A stretch of 64,000 nt of DNA. It comes from Takakia lepidozioides (Eukaryota > Streptophyta > Takakiopsida > Takakiales > Takakiaceae). The position numbers were made by a program, and so were the translations under genes. Where the stretch lies: assembly GCA_030704615.1 (NCBI GenBank), contig CM060733.1, positions 74,438,907 through 74,502,906 on the forward strand, written 5' to 3'. Below, piece by piece: positions 54,658 through 64,000 of this stretch. Positions within the stretch are counted from its first letter, which is position 1. The number at the start of each line of letters is the position of its first letter. The notes below the pieces were generated by a model that was given only the letters and a program-made list of their open reading frames with translations, did not search any database and had not been told where the DNA came from.

Positions 54658-54844
54658 TACAGTGGAGGAGGCATTTGAAACTGCAACAGAATTGAGCAAT
54701 TGGGAATGCTCAGGAGAGAGAAAAAGAAGATGAGGACTCTGAGGATGAGTCAGATGAAGAAGAAGAGCAAGAACTAAAAAAGAGTAAGAGAAAGGAGAAG
54801 TTGAAGAGGGATAACTGAAAAAAATTGGAAAATCTTGAAGAAGT

Positions 54845-55429
54845 ATGCCACAAGAGGCTGCAACACATTGGAGGAAGGGTGTATGGTGTGCAAAGTGCCA
54901 GAATGAAGGCCATACCACCACAGAATGCCACATGAAGGAGAAACACTGTACTATCTGTAAAATGGATAACCATTCTACTGAGAATTGTTACTACAACAGA
55001 AGGACAGCTGCAAGAGAACCTAGGCAAGTAAGGGTGCATCAGGTGCAGCCCCAGCCAAGAAGAAACAATGATCAGGACCACTATGGTAGGTCTGGTGGTT
55101 ATAACAATGGCATGGAAGGGAGAGGTAATTCAAGAGGGAATTACCAAGGAAATTCCAGAGGCAACTATCAGGGTAATCCAAGGGGGAATTACCAGCCCGG
55201 GAATCAGGATTATAGAAATAATCCAAGAACAGACCAAGGGCGAGGACCCAATGGTGAAGAGCTATGTTACTATTGTAATCAGCCAGGACATCGCAAGGCA
55301 GCCTGTTCATTCTGGATAAGACACCAGAATGAGATGAGAGCTCCTGTGAATGAGGGCCCAGTGGTGGCAGCTCACATGGTTAGGCCATGTGTTGTACCAA
55401 GTAAGTACAATGATAGTAACAAGAAGTAA
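54845..55429 (+). CDS. Element A nucleocapsid with three zinc knuckles
   Basis: Three C-x2-C-x4-H-x4-C knuckles: CAKCQNEGHTTTEC, CTICKMDNHSTENC and, after an Arg/Gly/Asn-rich stretch (repeats of NSRGNYQGN), CYYCNQPGHRKAAC. These bind the genomic RNA. An acidic frame (55350-55730) follows, leading to protease. Confidence 0.88.
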   Translation: MPQEAATHWRKGVWCAKCQNEGHTTTECHMKEKHCTICKMDNHSTENCYYNRRTAAREPRQVRVHQVQPQPRRNNDQDHYGRSGGYNNGMEGRGNSRGNYQGNSRGNYQGNPRGNYQPGNQDYRNNPRTDQGRGPNGEELCYYCNQPGHRKAACSFWIRHQNEMRAPVNEGPVVAAHMVRPCVVPSKYNDSNKK

Positions 55430-55690
55430 AGCCAAACTAATACCTCCAGTAGAAGAGGAAGAAGATGAGACTGGAAGTGGCAATGATATGCCTGAAGATG
55501 AAGAGACTTGGAAAGATGAGAAGGAACTGCACAAGGAAGTGGCAGATACTATAAGGGAAATGCAAAAGAGTACTGATATTCCTGTGGCAGATTCCTCTGA
55601 TTCGGATGGAGAAAAAGAAGGGAGTGAGGAAGAAAGGAAAAAAGAAGATGCAGACATGCAAAGTAATGAAGAGACTTTGGCTGAAGTAAT

Positions 55691-56065
55691 ATGTCAGACA
55701 AAGCAGAAATTACCATTGGACAGCTATTAGCTGTGGCACCTTATTGTAGGCACAGGCTGTATCAAGCAATCAATCGAATTGCCCAAGAGACAGGAAACAC
55801 AGACCTGAACAGCAAGGTGACCAGTTATAATGTGAAGCCGGAAGGGCGAGAACCAGTCATGGACTTTGATGATTCTATGCCAGTAATCCAATTGAGAATT
55901 GGAAGCACAGAACTAACTGATGTACTGATAGATGGTGGTTCTGGAGTAAATATCATGACAGACCAATTAAGGAAGAAGCTTGGTCTAAGTAACATGAAAC
56001 CAGCCCCATTTACAGTAACAATGGCAGATCAAAGAAGTGTACAGCCATTGGGATTGAGGAGTTAA
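55691..56065 (+). CDS. Element A protease
   Basis: PVIQLRIGSTELTDVLIDGG followed by SGVNIMTDQLRKKLGL and VTMADQRSVQPLGL. The active loop reads D-G-G-S, the form usual in non-chromoviral plant gypsy proteases. The frame shifts near 56065 before the rest of the domain and linker (LLLGRPWLKQARVFHDW). Confidence 0.82.
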   Translation: MSDKAEITIGQLLAVAPYCRHRLYQAINRIAQETGNTDLNSKVTSYNVKPEGREPVMDFDDSMPVIQLRIGSTELTDVLIDGGSGVNIMTDQLRKKLGLSNMKPAPFTVTMADQRSVQPLGLRS

Positions 56066-56080
56066 GATACAGATACAGAA

Positions 56081-57640
56081 ATGATCTTTATGATCACAGT
56101 AACTGTATTAAAAATGGATGAAGTCATGGAGGCTTACTCCTTATTATTGGGACGTCCGTGGCTGAAACAGGCCAGGGTATTCCATGACTGGAATTCTCAG
56201 TTACTAACCGTGCATAATGGGATACACGAGATACAAATTACCACAAAGAAATCTAGTAGATTACCTGCTACAAGAAGACCTCGAGGAGTCAGAGAGTATG
56301 ACTGGAGAGGAGGACTGGATGAGGAGCAGGAAGCTACCCTATTTGCTGCACACCCAGAGTGGGAGCAGGTTGCAGAGATGCGGCTGGAAAGCCTAAGTTG
56401 TTTGAGAGGTATCTGCTGTGGTGTAGTGACAGCAACACCAACTGAAGAGGAAACCAGCATTTACCCATCACATTTCTATGAAGAAAGAGAAGGAGAAATA
56501 GAAATCCTAGAAGAACCAGCCACTGTGAGCTTACAGGATGAAGTGGTGACTGGTTGGACAATCACAGCTGATGAGCAGGTGAGAGAAGTAAATGTGGGAA
56601 CTCAGGAGGAACCGAGGATGGTGAAAGTAGGAGCTGATTTGGAGCCGGAATTCTTCGAAGAAGCTAAAAGCTTGTTCATCAAATACAGAGATGTATTTGC
56701 TTGGAGCTATGAGGATCTAAAAGGGATACCACCTGAAGTCTGTCAGCATAAGATTGAACTGGAACCAGGGTCAGTACCAATCAAGCAGGCGAGGTATAGA
56801 ATGAATCCCAACTACGCACAGAAGGTTGGAGAAGATAAAGAAGTTGGCTGAGGCTAAGTTTATATACCCAATAGAGTATACAACTTGGTTGTCACCCATT
56901 GTTATAGTTCCCAAGAAGAATGGCAAACTAAGAGTATGTGTGAACTATAAAGCTGAATGCTTGTACGAAGAAAGATCCTTTCCCTTTGCCATTCACAAGC
57001 AGTATTAGACACTGTGGCAGGCCATGAGATGTACTCATTCATGGATGGCTTCAGTGGTTATAATCAAGTGCAAGTGGCAGAAGAAGACCAAGGGAAAACA
57101 GCTTTCATCACAGACTGGGGGGCTTATGCATACAAAGTCATGCCCTTTGGACTTTGTAATGCACCAGCGACCTTTCAGAGAGTGATAAGTGAATCTTTTC
57201 ATGAGTATCTGGATGATTTCATGCAGGTGTTCTTGGATGATTTCAGTGTGTACAGCTCTAAGAATGAGCACTTGCATAAATTGGAGTTATGCCTGGCCAG
57301 ATGCAGGATGAGAGGTCTGGGCTTGAATCCAGAGAAGTGTACTTTCTGTGTGAACTCAGGGGTGCTTCTGGGACACATTGTGTGTAAGAAGGGACTCTTG
57401 TGGATCCCAGGAAGACAGAGTCCATTAAAGCCTCTCCACCACCAGTGAATGTTAAGAGTTTAAGGAGATTCCTTGGGCAAACCAGTTATTACAGAAGATT
57501 TGTCAAAAGGTATGCACAAATAGCAGCACCATTGAGCAAGCTTCTGAAGAAAGATGCAGTGTTTGCCTGGACAGCTGAATGTCAACAGGCGTTTGAGGAA
57601 CTTACACTGTCAGTAACAACTACACCCTGTGCTGATTAAC
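56081..57640 (+). pseudogene. Element A reverse transcriptase
   Basis: Linker and RT start (KYRDVFAWSYEDLKGIPPEV, HKIELEPGSVPIKQARYRMN), then in shifted frames KLRVCVNYKAE, MYSFMDGFSGYNQVQVAEED, MPFGLCNAPATFQRVISESF and MQVFLDDFSVYS with the catalytic box F-L-D-D. RRFLGQTSYYRRFVKRYAQI is the thumb. Frameshifts near 56845, 56985 and 57400. All catalytic residues are present. Confidence 0.9.
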
Positions 57641-58315
57641 CCTCACTGGCATGTAGTATTTCATGTTCACTGCGATGCATCAGGAGAAGCGTTGGGAGCG
57701 GTGTTAGCCCAGAATGTTACAGGGAATATAGATTCACCTGTGTACTATGCTAGCCGGTTGATGAACAGTGCTGAGAGGAACTATAGCACAACGGAAAGAG
57801 AAGCATTGGCAATGATTTATGCAGTGAAGAAATTCAGGCATTACCTATTGGGAAGAAATGTTTTATATGTGGATCACCAGGCTCTGATATATCTGGTGAA
57901 CAAACCTTTGATAAGTGGAAGGATAGCGAGGTGGTTAATAATCTTGCATGAGTTTGAGTTCGAGGTTATTTACAAGCCTGGCCGTTTGCATCTTGTGGCA
58001 GATCATTTGTCACGACTAACAACAGGAGAGGCCGCCACAGGAGTGGACGATCAGTTACCTGATGCGAGTTTATTTGTAATGGAGGTGCAAGGAAGTGCAG
58101 ATGAATGGTTAGATTGGCAGTGGCCAATCAGATACTACCTTGCTCATGGTCAGTGCCCACCTAGTTATGGTAAGGAGCAGAGGAAGAGAATCGCTATCAA
58201 AGCTTTACCTTATACTATGGTAGGAAGCAGAATGTATAAGTTAGGACCTGATGGAGTACTAAAACGATGCTTGTACCACCATGAAGTAAATAAAGTTTTT
58301 GGAGGAAGTTCATAA
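57629..58315 (+). CDS. Element A RNase H
   Basis: VHCDASGEALGAVLAQ (D-A-S), [20 protein letters not shown] (E), [20 protein letters not shown] (D-H), LHLVADHLSRL (final D). Continues through ASLFVMEVQGSADEWLDWQW to the integrase zinc region, where it shifts frame at about 58300. Confidence 0.92.
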   Translation: MLINPHWHVVFHVHCDASGEALGAVLAQNVTGNIDSPVYYASRLMNSAERNYSTTEREALAMIYAVKKFRHYLLGRNVLYVDHQALIYLVNKPLISGRIARWLIILHEFEFEVIYKPGRLHLVADHLSRLTTGEAATGVDDQLPDASLFVMEVQGSADEWLDWQWPIRYYLAHGQCPPSYGKEQRKRIAIKALPYTMVGSRMYKLGPDGVLKRCLYHHEVNKVFGGSS

Positions 58316-59556
58316 AGGAGTGGCTGGAGGTCATTTTGGAGAAGAGACTACCAGTAGAAAGACTACTACTCGCAGGATACTGGTGGCCTACTTTGTTCAA
58401 AGATGTACACGAGTATTGTCAGAAGTGTGATGAATGTCAGAGGCTAGGACCTTTGCAGAGATCTGGAAGAATGGCCTTGCATCCTACAATGCCTACGGAA
58501 CCATTTCAGAAATGGGGACTAGACTTTGTTGGACCAATTAATCCACCATCCAAGAATACACGAAACAGGTACATAATTACAGCCACTGATTATACTACAA
58601 AGTGGGTGGAAGCTAAAGCTTTGAGGGACAACACAGCCAAGTCCACAGCAAGGTTCCTGTACGAGAACATACTTACACGATTTGGCTGTCCCTTAGAATT
58701 TATCAGTGATCAAGGAAGTCACTTCATGAATGAGACCATTGAGTTGTTGACTAAAGAGTTTATGATTGTGCATAGAAAGAGTACAACATATTACCCACAG
58801 GGTAATGGGCAGGCAGAGGCTACCAACAAAATACTATGTACTATCTTGGCTAAGATAGTCAATGCAAACAGAACGGATTGGGATACAAAGCTGCTGACAG
58901 CTTTGTGGTCATACAGGACTTCATATAAAGTCACCACTAAGTATACACCATTCCAATTAGTTTATGGTATGGAAGCCTTACTTCCAGTGGAATTCCTGTT
59001 ACCTACCATGAGAACGGAGTGGGGAAAAAGAATGGAATTGCAAGACTCCATCAAGGTCAGGAAACATGAATTATACCATGTGGAAGAAGTACGTGCTGAT
59101 GCAGCTGATAATATGACCAGAATTCAGATGAAGAGAAAGGAACAGTTTGATGAAGGCAAGTTAAAGACTTTTAAGACGGGGGATTTGGTTCTATGGTTGC
59201 AGAAGAAAGGAAGATTCAAGCTTCTAAGCTTAAATCACCATGGAAAGGACCTTATGTCATACAAAAGATGTATGATAACAACAACCGCCATGTTACAAAC
59301 CATTAACAAAGAAATGCTGGGAAGAGTCAATGCAAATAAGTTGAAGGGGTACAGTGGTATCCATGACAAACCCCTGCAGCATGATTTGCATGTTGAACCG
59401 CAAGAGCAGTCACGGGCTGCACCAGTGTTACGAACGGAGTATGGAACACTTGTCGCTAGGCCCAGCATATATGACCAGGGTGGGCAAAAAAAGTATCACA
59501 GCCCATCACGTGGCCTATCACAGACGCAACACAGCCTATCACACAGCCCATCATGA
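58316..59556 (+). CDS. Element A integrase with repeat-encoded tail
   Basis: Zinc domain split by a frameshift (VAGGHFGEE before it; EYCQKCDECQRLG after it). Core: [20 protein letters not shown] (first D), [20 protein letters not shown] (second D), YYPQGNGQAEATNKILCTIL (E). Then YTPFQLVYGMEALLPVEFLL and KTFKTGDLVLWLQKKGRFKL. No chromodomain or PHD follows; the frame runs into CACAG-type repeats (GLSQTQHSLSHSPS). Confidence 0.92.
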
Positions 59557-59710
59557 CACGCCTTTATCATTATCACAGCCCATCACACACACAATTAGCA
59601 GTGTCACAGCCTATCACAGCTTACCACAGTGCATCACAGCCTATCACAGCGTACACAGTATGACACAGCCTGTCACAGCTCAACACAGCCTACTAAAGTT
59701 ACACGATCCA
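59490..59710 (+). repeat. CACAG-type tandem repeat after integrase
   Basis: Degenerate repeats such as CACAGCCTATCACAG and ACACAGCCTGTCACAG, like those in the LTR and in the inverted pol copy at 25.96-26.16 kb. Confidence 0.85.
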
Positions 59711-60362
59711 TAGAATCAGTGACAAGTGGACACATAATAACTTCAGGAAAATGGCTGAAGGAAGAGAAACGGAAATTACTTTAAAAATAGACACGTGGAG
59801 GTCAGGGCGCGACACACAGCAGAGAATGAAGTGCAAGGACAGGTGTCAAAAAAAAAAGAGGACAAGAACGGCCGTCAAAAGGGATGAAAGGCGGGCCCAT
59901 TAATGAATACGGAAAAAGGGAAACGGAACGAACGGCAAGTACAGAAAAGCGAATTCTTGTCACATGTGTGATCCTAGTGGACTATCCAACAGGGAAAGTC
60001 CACTAAAGAAGATAAATTAAAATCCAGTCACAGCGGATACAGCCAATAGAAAACCAGAGAAAGGATCAAGAAAATGGAGGGAAATTGAGCGCAAGAGGCG
60101 GCGTCGTTCTGAGTAACGGGCGTCTCGACAGGACAGGCCATAAATGCTATAACTTGGAAACTATGGAGGAACTAACAGACTATACGCTCGCAATATTACT
60201 TACGCAGTGGCATAGACACGAAAGACAGAGCAGAGCTTTTCTCTTGAGCGATGCTTGCAAGCCCCGCAGGCTTACAAGAAATTACCCATAGCTTTCTGGC
60301 AACCATACGTTTGCTTTGTGCACTACAGGCATTCCTGCAGTTGTTACAGCCAAAACAGTTCT
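59711..60362 (+). other. Element A spacer before the extra ORF
   Basis: A-rich with GCGGGCCCATTAATG and GGAAAGTCCACTAAAG words. The small ORF 60085-60291 is open but unrecognised; the corresponding part near 17.8 kb is poorly conserved. Confidence 0.4.
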
Positions 60363-63300
60363 GTGAGTCTAAAATGAAGAGAGTGAGAGGAATGGAGGAA
60401 ATCAGGTGAAGAGCACCACAATTCTGCAGAAACAAACGATGCTACCCCACAGGCGATAAGATACTGGAGGAGCTGAGATTGGAAGGATTGCAAAGCATAG
60501 ATTGGACACTACACCATAGACAGTACATGTTACAATTTTTGCAGAACTTTGAGCCAAGGACAGGAACAACAACGGTGAAGGGAGTTGAATTAATGATTAC
60601 TCCCCTATACCTCCAGCAATTGTTTCGATTGCCAGCAGGTCAGGTGCATGGAGGAACACAGGCAAGACTGCAAATAGGGACTTATTCCAAGAAGGGAGTT
60701 TCTTTAAAACTCAGGGTTATGCTTGTACCCAAGGCTGTGTACCCAGGGTTAAAAGAGATAGGCCAGGTATTGAACGTTCTGATTGCCCTGAAACAGAACC
60801 AACAATATTTGAGCAGATCCTTCACAGAGGAAATACTCAAAGGCCTGAAGGGACAAGAGGTACAATGGGCGGACATAATGTACAACGCACTGGTAGAGGA
60901 GATGAAAGATTACAAGGTACTACCGCAAAGTCTCCTATCATAGTGTCTGGCCCAATCATTGCTCAAATAATCCTTATTCTGGCATACTTAATGCACAAGA
61001 AAGGAAGGAAATGGGAGTGTTTGAGCCAGAAACAACTGCAATGGAAGAGCAAGGCTCTTCACACAGTGAGGGTGGACTAGCAGCACAACCCGAGACTAAG
61101 AGGCAGAGAAGGGGAAAGACTGTAGTGGCGGATCCACTGGCTTCACGGATTCCGCATGATAATGTTTCCCAAGCTCATGGCCAGGAAGGGGCACAGCAGC
61201 ACAGAAAATGCTATTACTGGAAGCAGGACCTTCAGAGAGGGAGGAGGAAGTTACTTCTGCATCACACCAACACAGCCACTTGAACGACTTTTGGTCACAA
61301 GTTATCCATGCAGCTCAACCCGAAATAATTGATTTGGAAAGTGAAGGGATAGATATTCCAACTACAGAACAGATAGTGGCAGAAATAGAGAAAGGGGACC
61401 TTCTCTATGAATATTCTGGTCTGGTCAAGGAGACAGAAATCCCAGAGGTGCAACAGTTGCCCAAGGGAAATCCTGAGGTGCATATAATACACACACCTGT
61501 GTCGGAGGTACCACAGGCGGAAGGTCATGACACTGTAGCACCGGTGATAGATGAAGTAGTTCAGGAAGAAAATCCGGTGGGACAATGGCCTGAATGGTTA
61601 GTGAGACATCATACTGTTGAAGATCAGGAGGAACAGCAGCAACCTCACCATGATGACCCTCAACAGGCAATGCTGATGAGTTCCATAGGCAGGACACTTA
61701 ATTTGTTGGGGACTTATGTCAAATCCCATGTTCCAATTACCCAATTGACAGCCTTGAAAGAGGAACTCAGGAAGGAGTTTGAGGCTCGACTTGCCACTGA
61801 GTGTGCAAACAAGGTCGATGAAGAGGTCACTCTCAAGATGAAGCAGGACTTGGGAAATACAGAAATGGCTTTGCAATTGGCCAAGCAACAATTGATTGAG
61901 GCAGGCCTCGCGCAAGACCAGTTGCACGAAGCACATAAGCAACAGCTATACCAAATGCAGGTGCAGCATGAAAGCAAGTTGCAAGAACTGAATGCACTAC
62001 ATACGGAGTTGCAGACAGTGCATAAAGGATGGCGATACAATGTGCTACATTTACAACTATGCTTGACCAATCACAAAAGAAATAAACAGTCAAGCGGAAA
62101 AATGTACGAAGGCAGAAGAAGAGAATGTTGAGCAAATGAAGCTCATTGTCGATATGAAGAATACAATCTGTCGCAATGAAGATACTTTCAAGCAATACAG
62201 GCAGATTGAAGCTGATCAAGAGAAACACATCGTGGAGTTGCAACAAACCATCATGGCCAATAGAAAAATGAAATCGCGGTCAGTAACAAGGCTTGGAAGG
62301 AAGCCAATAATCTACTTGCTGCTTATCGCAATTGGTTGAACCACAGGCGAAGCGCATGGAGGCTTTACACAGCAGTTGGAATTGTACAAGCTAAGAGAGG
62401 AGCAAACTCTCAGGGGAACCACAAGCAGCAGCTGGTGGATAACAAGCCTTATATGCAGGTCTGGTTAGCACAAGGGCCAGTAGAGGGCAAATAGCCCCAC
62501 GGAAGCTCACCCAAAGCGAGATGAATGAGCTCAGGCTGCAGGTGCAGAACATTGCCACAACTACTATAGACAATGTCTATAGTAGGATAGCAGAGTTACA
62601 AGAGGATGTAGACGGACTCCAGACTCAAGTGGAAGACCTCACTTCAAACATCGACCAAAGAGTCTATATCCCTCAGGAACAGCTAATGGCTTCTTATTTA
62701 CAAGCCAGAACTTGGCTTTCAGTCTTCACAGGAGGTGCAGGAGATGCCAATGATACAAGAGCCAGTACCACCACCACCACAACAAGTCAGTGTACCAGTA
62801 GCTGAACCTGTGGTTACTACAACCACACCACAGCCACCACAGCCGGAGGTATGGGGCAATGCCGCTTTTAACCCACCTAAAACTCCAGCTGCAAGGGAGT
62901 ACAGTAGGGCTATGATTATGCCCTTCAACCAAATTCCCATCATGTTGGATTTGGCTTGGAAAGAATTTAGTCCTCCGCAGTCATTCGCACATTACTACCA
63001 AATCATGCGTATTTGGCTGCCAGTGGCAACTAGGACTAAAGTTCTTCCAAACAATCGATATTGAAGATCATCACTTGCACAATACTGGCACGAGGCAGGT
63101 ACCATGTTGAGGGAATTGGTTGCTTTCCAGGTTGTACATGGACTCATTTATACCAAGACCAAGGAGATAGCAAGTATTGTCATGGGGTGCGGGCTATACT
63201 ACGCTGCTTGTTTTCTGGTACGTTACCACATTGAGCAACAAAAGATGCAACACGCTTTCAAAGTTATTCCAGTGGAGATCATTGGGTATTACCTTCGGTG

Positions 63301-63783
63301 CCACCTCATATGTACCTATATGACCCAAAAGTTATGATGCAAAAGGATTCTCAAATTCGTTCATGGTTTCAAGCAGCCTGCAACCATTTGTCAACACAGA
63401 AATTCGGCATTGATGACATTTTCTATAAGGGACATGTGGCATGGAAGTACTTGCACGCTGCACCAGTAATTGGTACCCCACTCACCTGGACAGACAAGGA
63501 GCTCAGTGTCTACACCAATTTTGCTGTTCAGCGGTTACACCAAGTTGTAAAATGCAAACTTCCAGACATGGTAGGACAATTGTATGCCCCAGATGATTCC
63601 ACAAAAAGTTCGAAAATTAAAAACCTGAGAGGCGATGAGGATTCTGATACAACTGTTTCTTCACAGAATTCTTTTGACATGGGAGAAGACTATGCAATTC
63701 AGATGGCAGAAAGAAGCGAGGGGTCTCCTATGCCGGAAAGGTTACCTCGATATCAGCCTCCAGGGCCTCACTTATCCAGGTAG
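60363..63783 (+). pseudogene. Element A extra coding region (function unknown)
   Basis: At least five overlapping open pieces that together look like one long protein of about 1100 residues. N-terminal globular part (WTLHHRQYMLQFLQNFEPR, VELMITPLYLQQLFRLPAGQ, LNVLIALKQNQQYLSRSFTE); Gln/Glu-rich part with DIPTTEQIVAEIEKGDLLYE; long coiled coils (EELRKEFEARLATECANKVD onward, and TTTIDNVYSRIAELQEDVDG); a conserved block FNPPKTPAAREYSRAMIMPF, LDLAWKEFSPPQSFAHYYQI; and a C-terminal part (VAFQVVHGLIYTKTKEIASI; IRSWFQAACNHLSTQKFGID; YTNFAVQRLHQVVKCKLPDM). The first part recalls plant retrotransposon-associated 'putative transposon protein' domains; I cannot confirm. Separate frames may reflect introns, decay or assembly indels. 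Confidence 0.7.
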
Positions 63784-63920
63784 TGATCAACCATCTCCGT
63801 CAACCAGAGACAGACCTCGGGCTCGTACACACAGTCCCACGAAACTCTCAACGTCAACAAGGTGCTCACTCACAAAGGTTTGCTACTCGGAAACAGTAAA
63901 CCGTGAGGACACGGCTTTTT

Positions 63921-63934
63921 GAGGGGGGAAGGGG
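63921..63934 (+). other. Element A polypurine tract
   Basis: GAGGGGGGAAGGGG lies three bases before the 3' LTR, the expected plus-strand primer. Confidence 0.85.
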
Positions 63935-63937
63935 TAA

Positions 63938-64000
63938 TGTTAGAGGACTGTAGGGGACTTAGACACTTATACGGGATCTGTAGGGTACCCTTAATTTTTG
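63938..64000 (+). repeat. Element A 3' LTR, cut by the window end
   Basis: The 63 visible bases, from TGTTAGAGGACTGTAGGGGA on, are identical to 51850-51912. Confidence 0.95.

Larger units (their letters stand above)
51850..64000 (+). mobile_element. Element A: large Ty3/gypsy element with extra 3' coding region
   Basis: Runs from a 925-bp 5' LTR to the start of its 3' LTR at 63938, so the internal part is about 11.2 kb. Order: primer site, gag (two parts), three zinc knuckles, protease, RT, RNase H, integrase, CACAG-type tandem repeats, a 3.4-kb extra coding region, polypurine tract. Protease D-G-G-S-x-x-N-I resembles non-chromoviral plant gypsy lineages (Tat/Athila side), as does the lack of a chromodomain. 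The visible 63 bp of the 3' LTR are identical to the 5' LTR, so the insertion is young, yet gag and pol contain frameshifts. Confidence 0.92.

Noticed and set aside
60950-61020. Hydrophobic segment in the extra ORF as an envelope-like membrane span
   Set aside because: In the second copy (18.5 kb) the matching segment is not hydrophobic, and the frame differs; no signal peptide is seen.

Overview
The window looks like a TE-rich nuclear segment from a large streptophyte genome, most plausibly a charophyte alga such as a Chara relative, less likely a bryophyte or seed-free vascular plant. Evidence: a plant-type, five-exon NF-YB gene; the methyltransferase half of a betaine-lipid synthase (BTA1 type, found in algae and seed-free plants, absent from seed plants); GT-AG introns; and dense Ty3/gypsy and CACTA debris. 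One retrotransposon carries a cytosine-5 DNA methyltransferase, an arrangement I recall being reported in charophytes and dinoflagellates (de Mendoza and colleagues, 2018). I cannot confirm the species.

Layout. 0-8 kb: simple repeats, interstitial telomere-like blocks, CACTA transposase debris (minus strand) and a rearranged piece of gag. 8-14.6 kb: the only clear host genes, NF-YB (8061-10592, minus) and a BTA1-like gene (12540-14633, minus), with an unrecognised plus-strand ORF between them. 15-17.3 kb: decayed gypsy fragments. 17.9-21.4 kb: 3' part of a family-A element (extra ORF plus LTR). 22.9-25.8 kb: family-C LTRs arranged head to head. 25.9-29.5 kb: inverted family-A pol. 30.2-49.6 kb: family-B element on the minus strand, interrupted by a 5.7-kb TIR element D (31345-37061) and by the chromovirus C (42434-49357). 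50.3-51.8 kb: inverted 5' part of another family-A element. 51.85 kb to the window end: a nearly complete family-A element whose 3' LTR starts at 63938.

How it fits together. Element B reads gag - protease - DNA methyltransferase - reverse transcriptase - RNase H - integrase - PHD finger. It therefore coded for a DNA-methylation writer and a probable histone-tail reader in one retroelement; this copy is dead. Element C is a classical chromovirus with a chromodomain after integrase. Element A has no recognised reader but carries about 3.4 kb of conserved coding sequence between integrase and the 3' LTR, seen in two diverged copies. Insertion order can be read directly: B is older than C and D; the inverted A copy is older than the full-length A.
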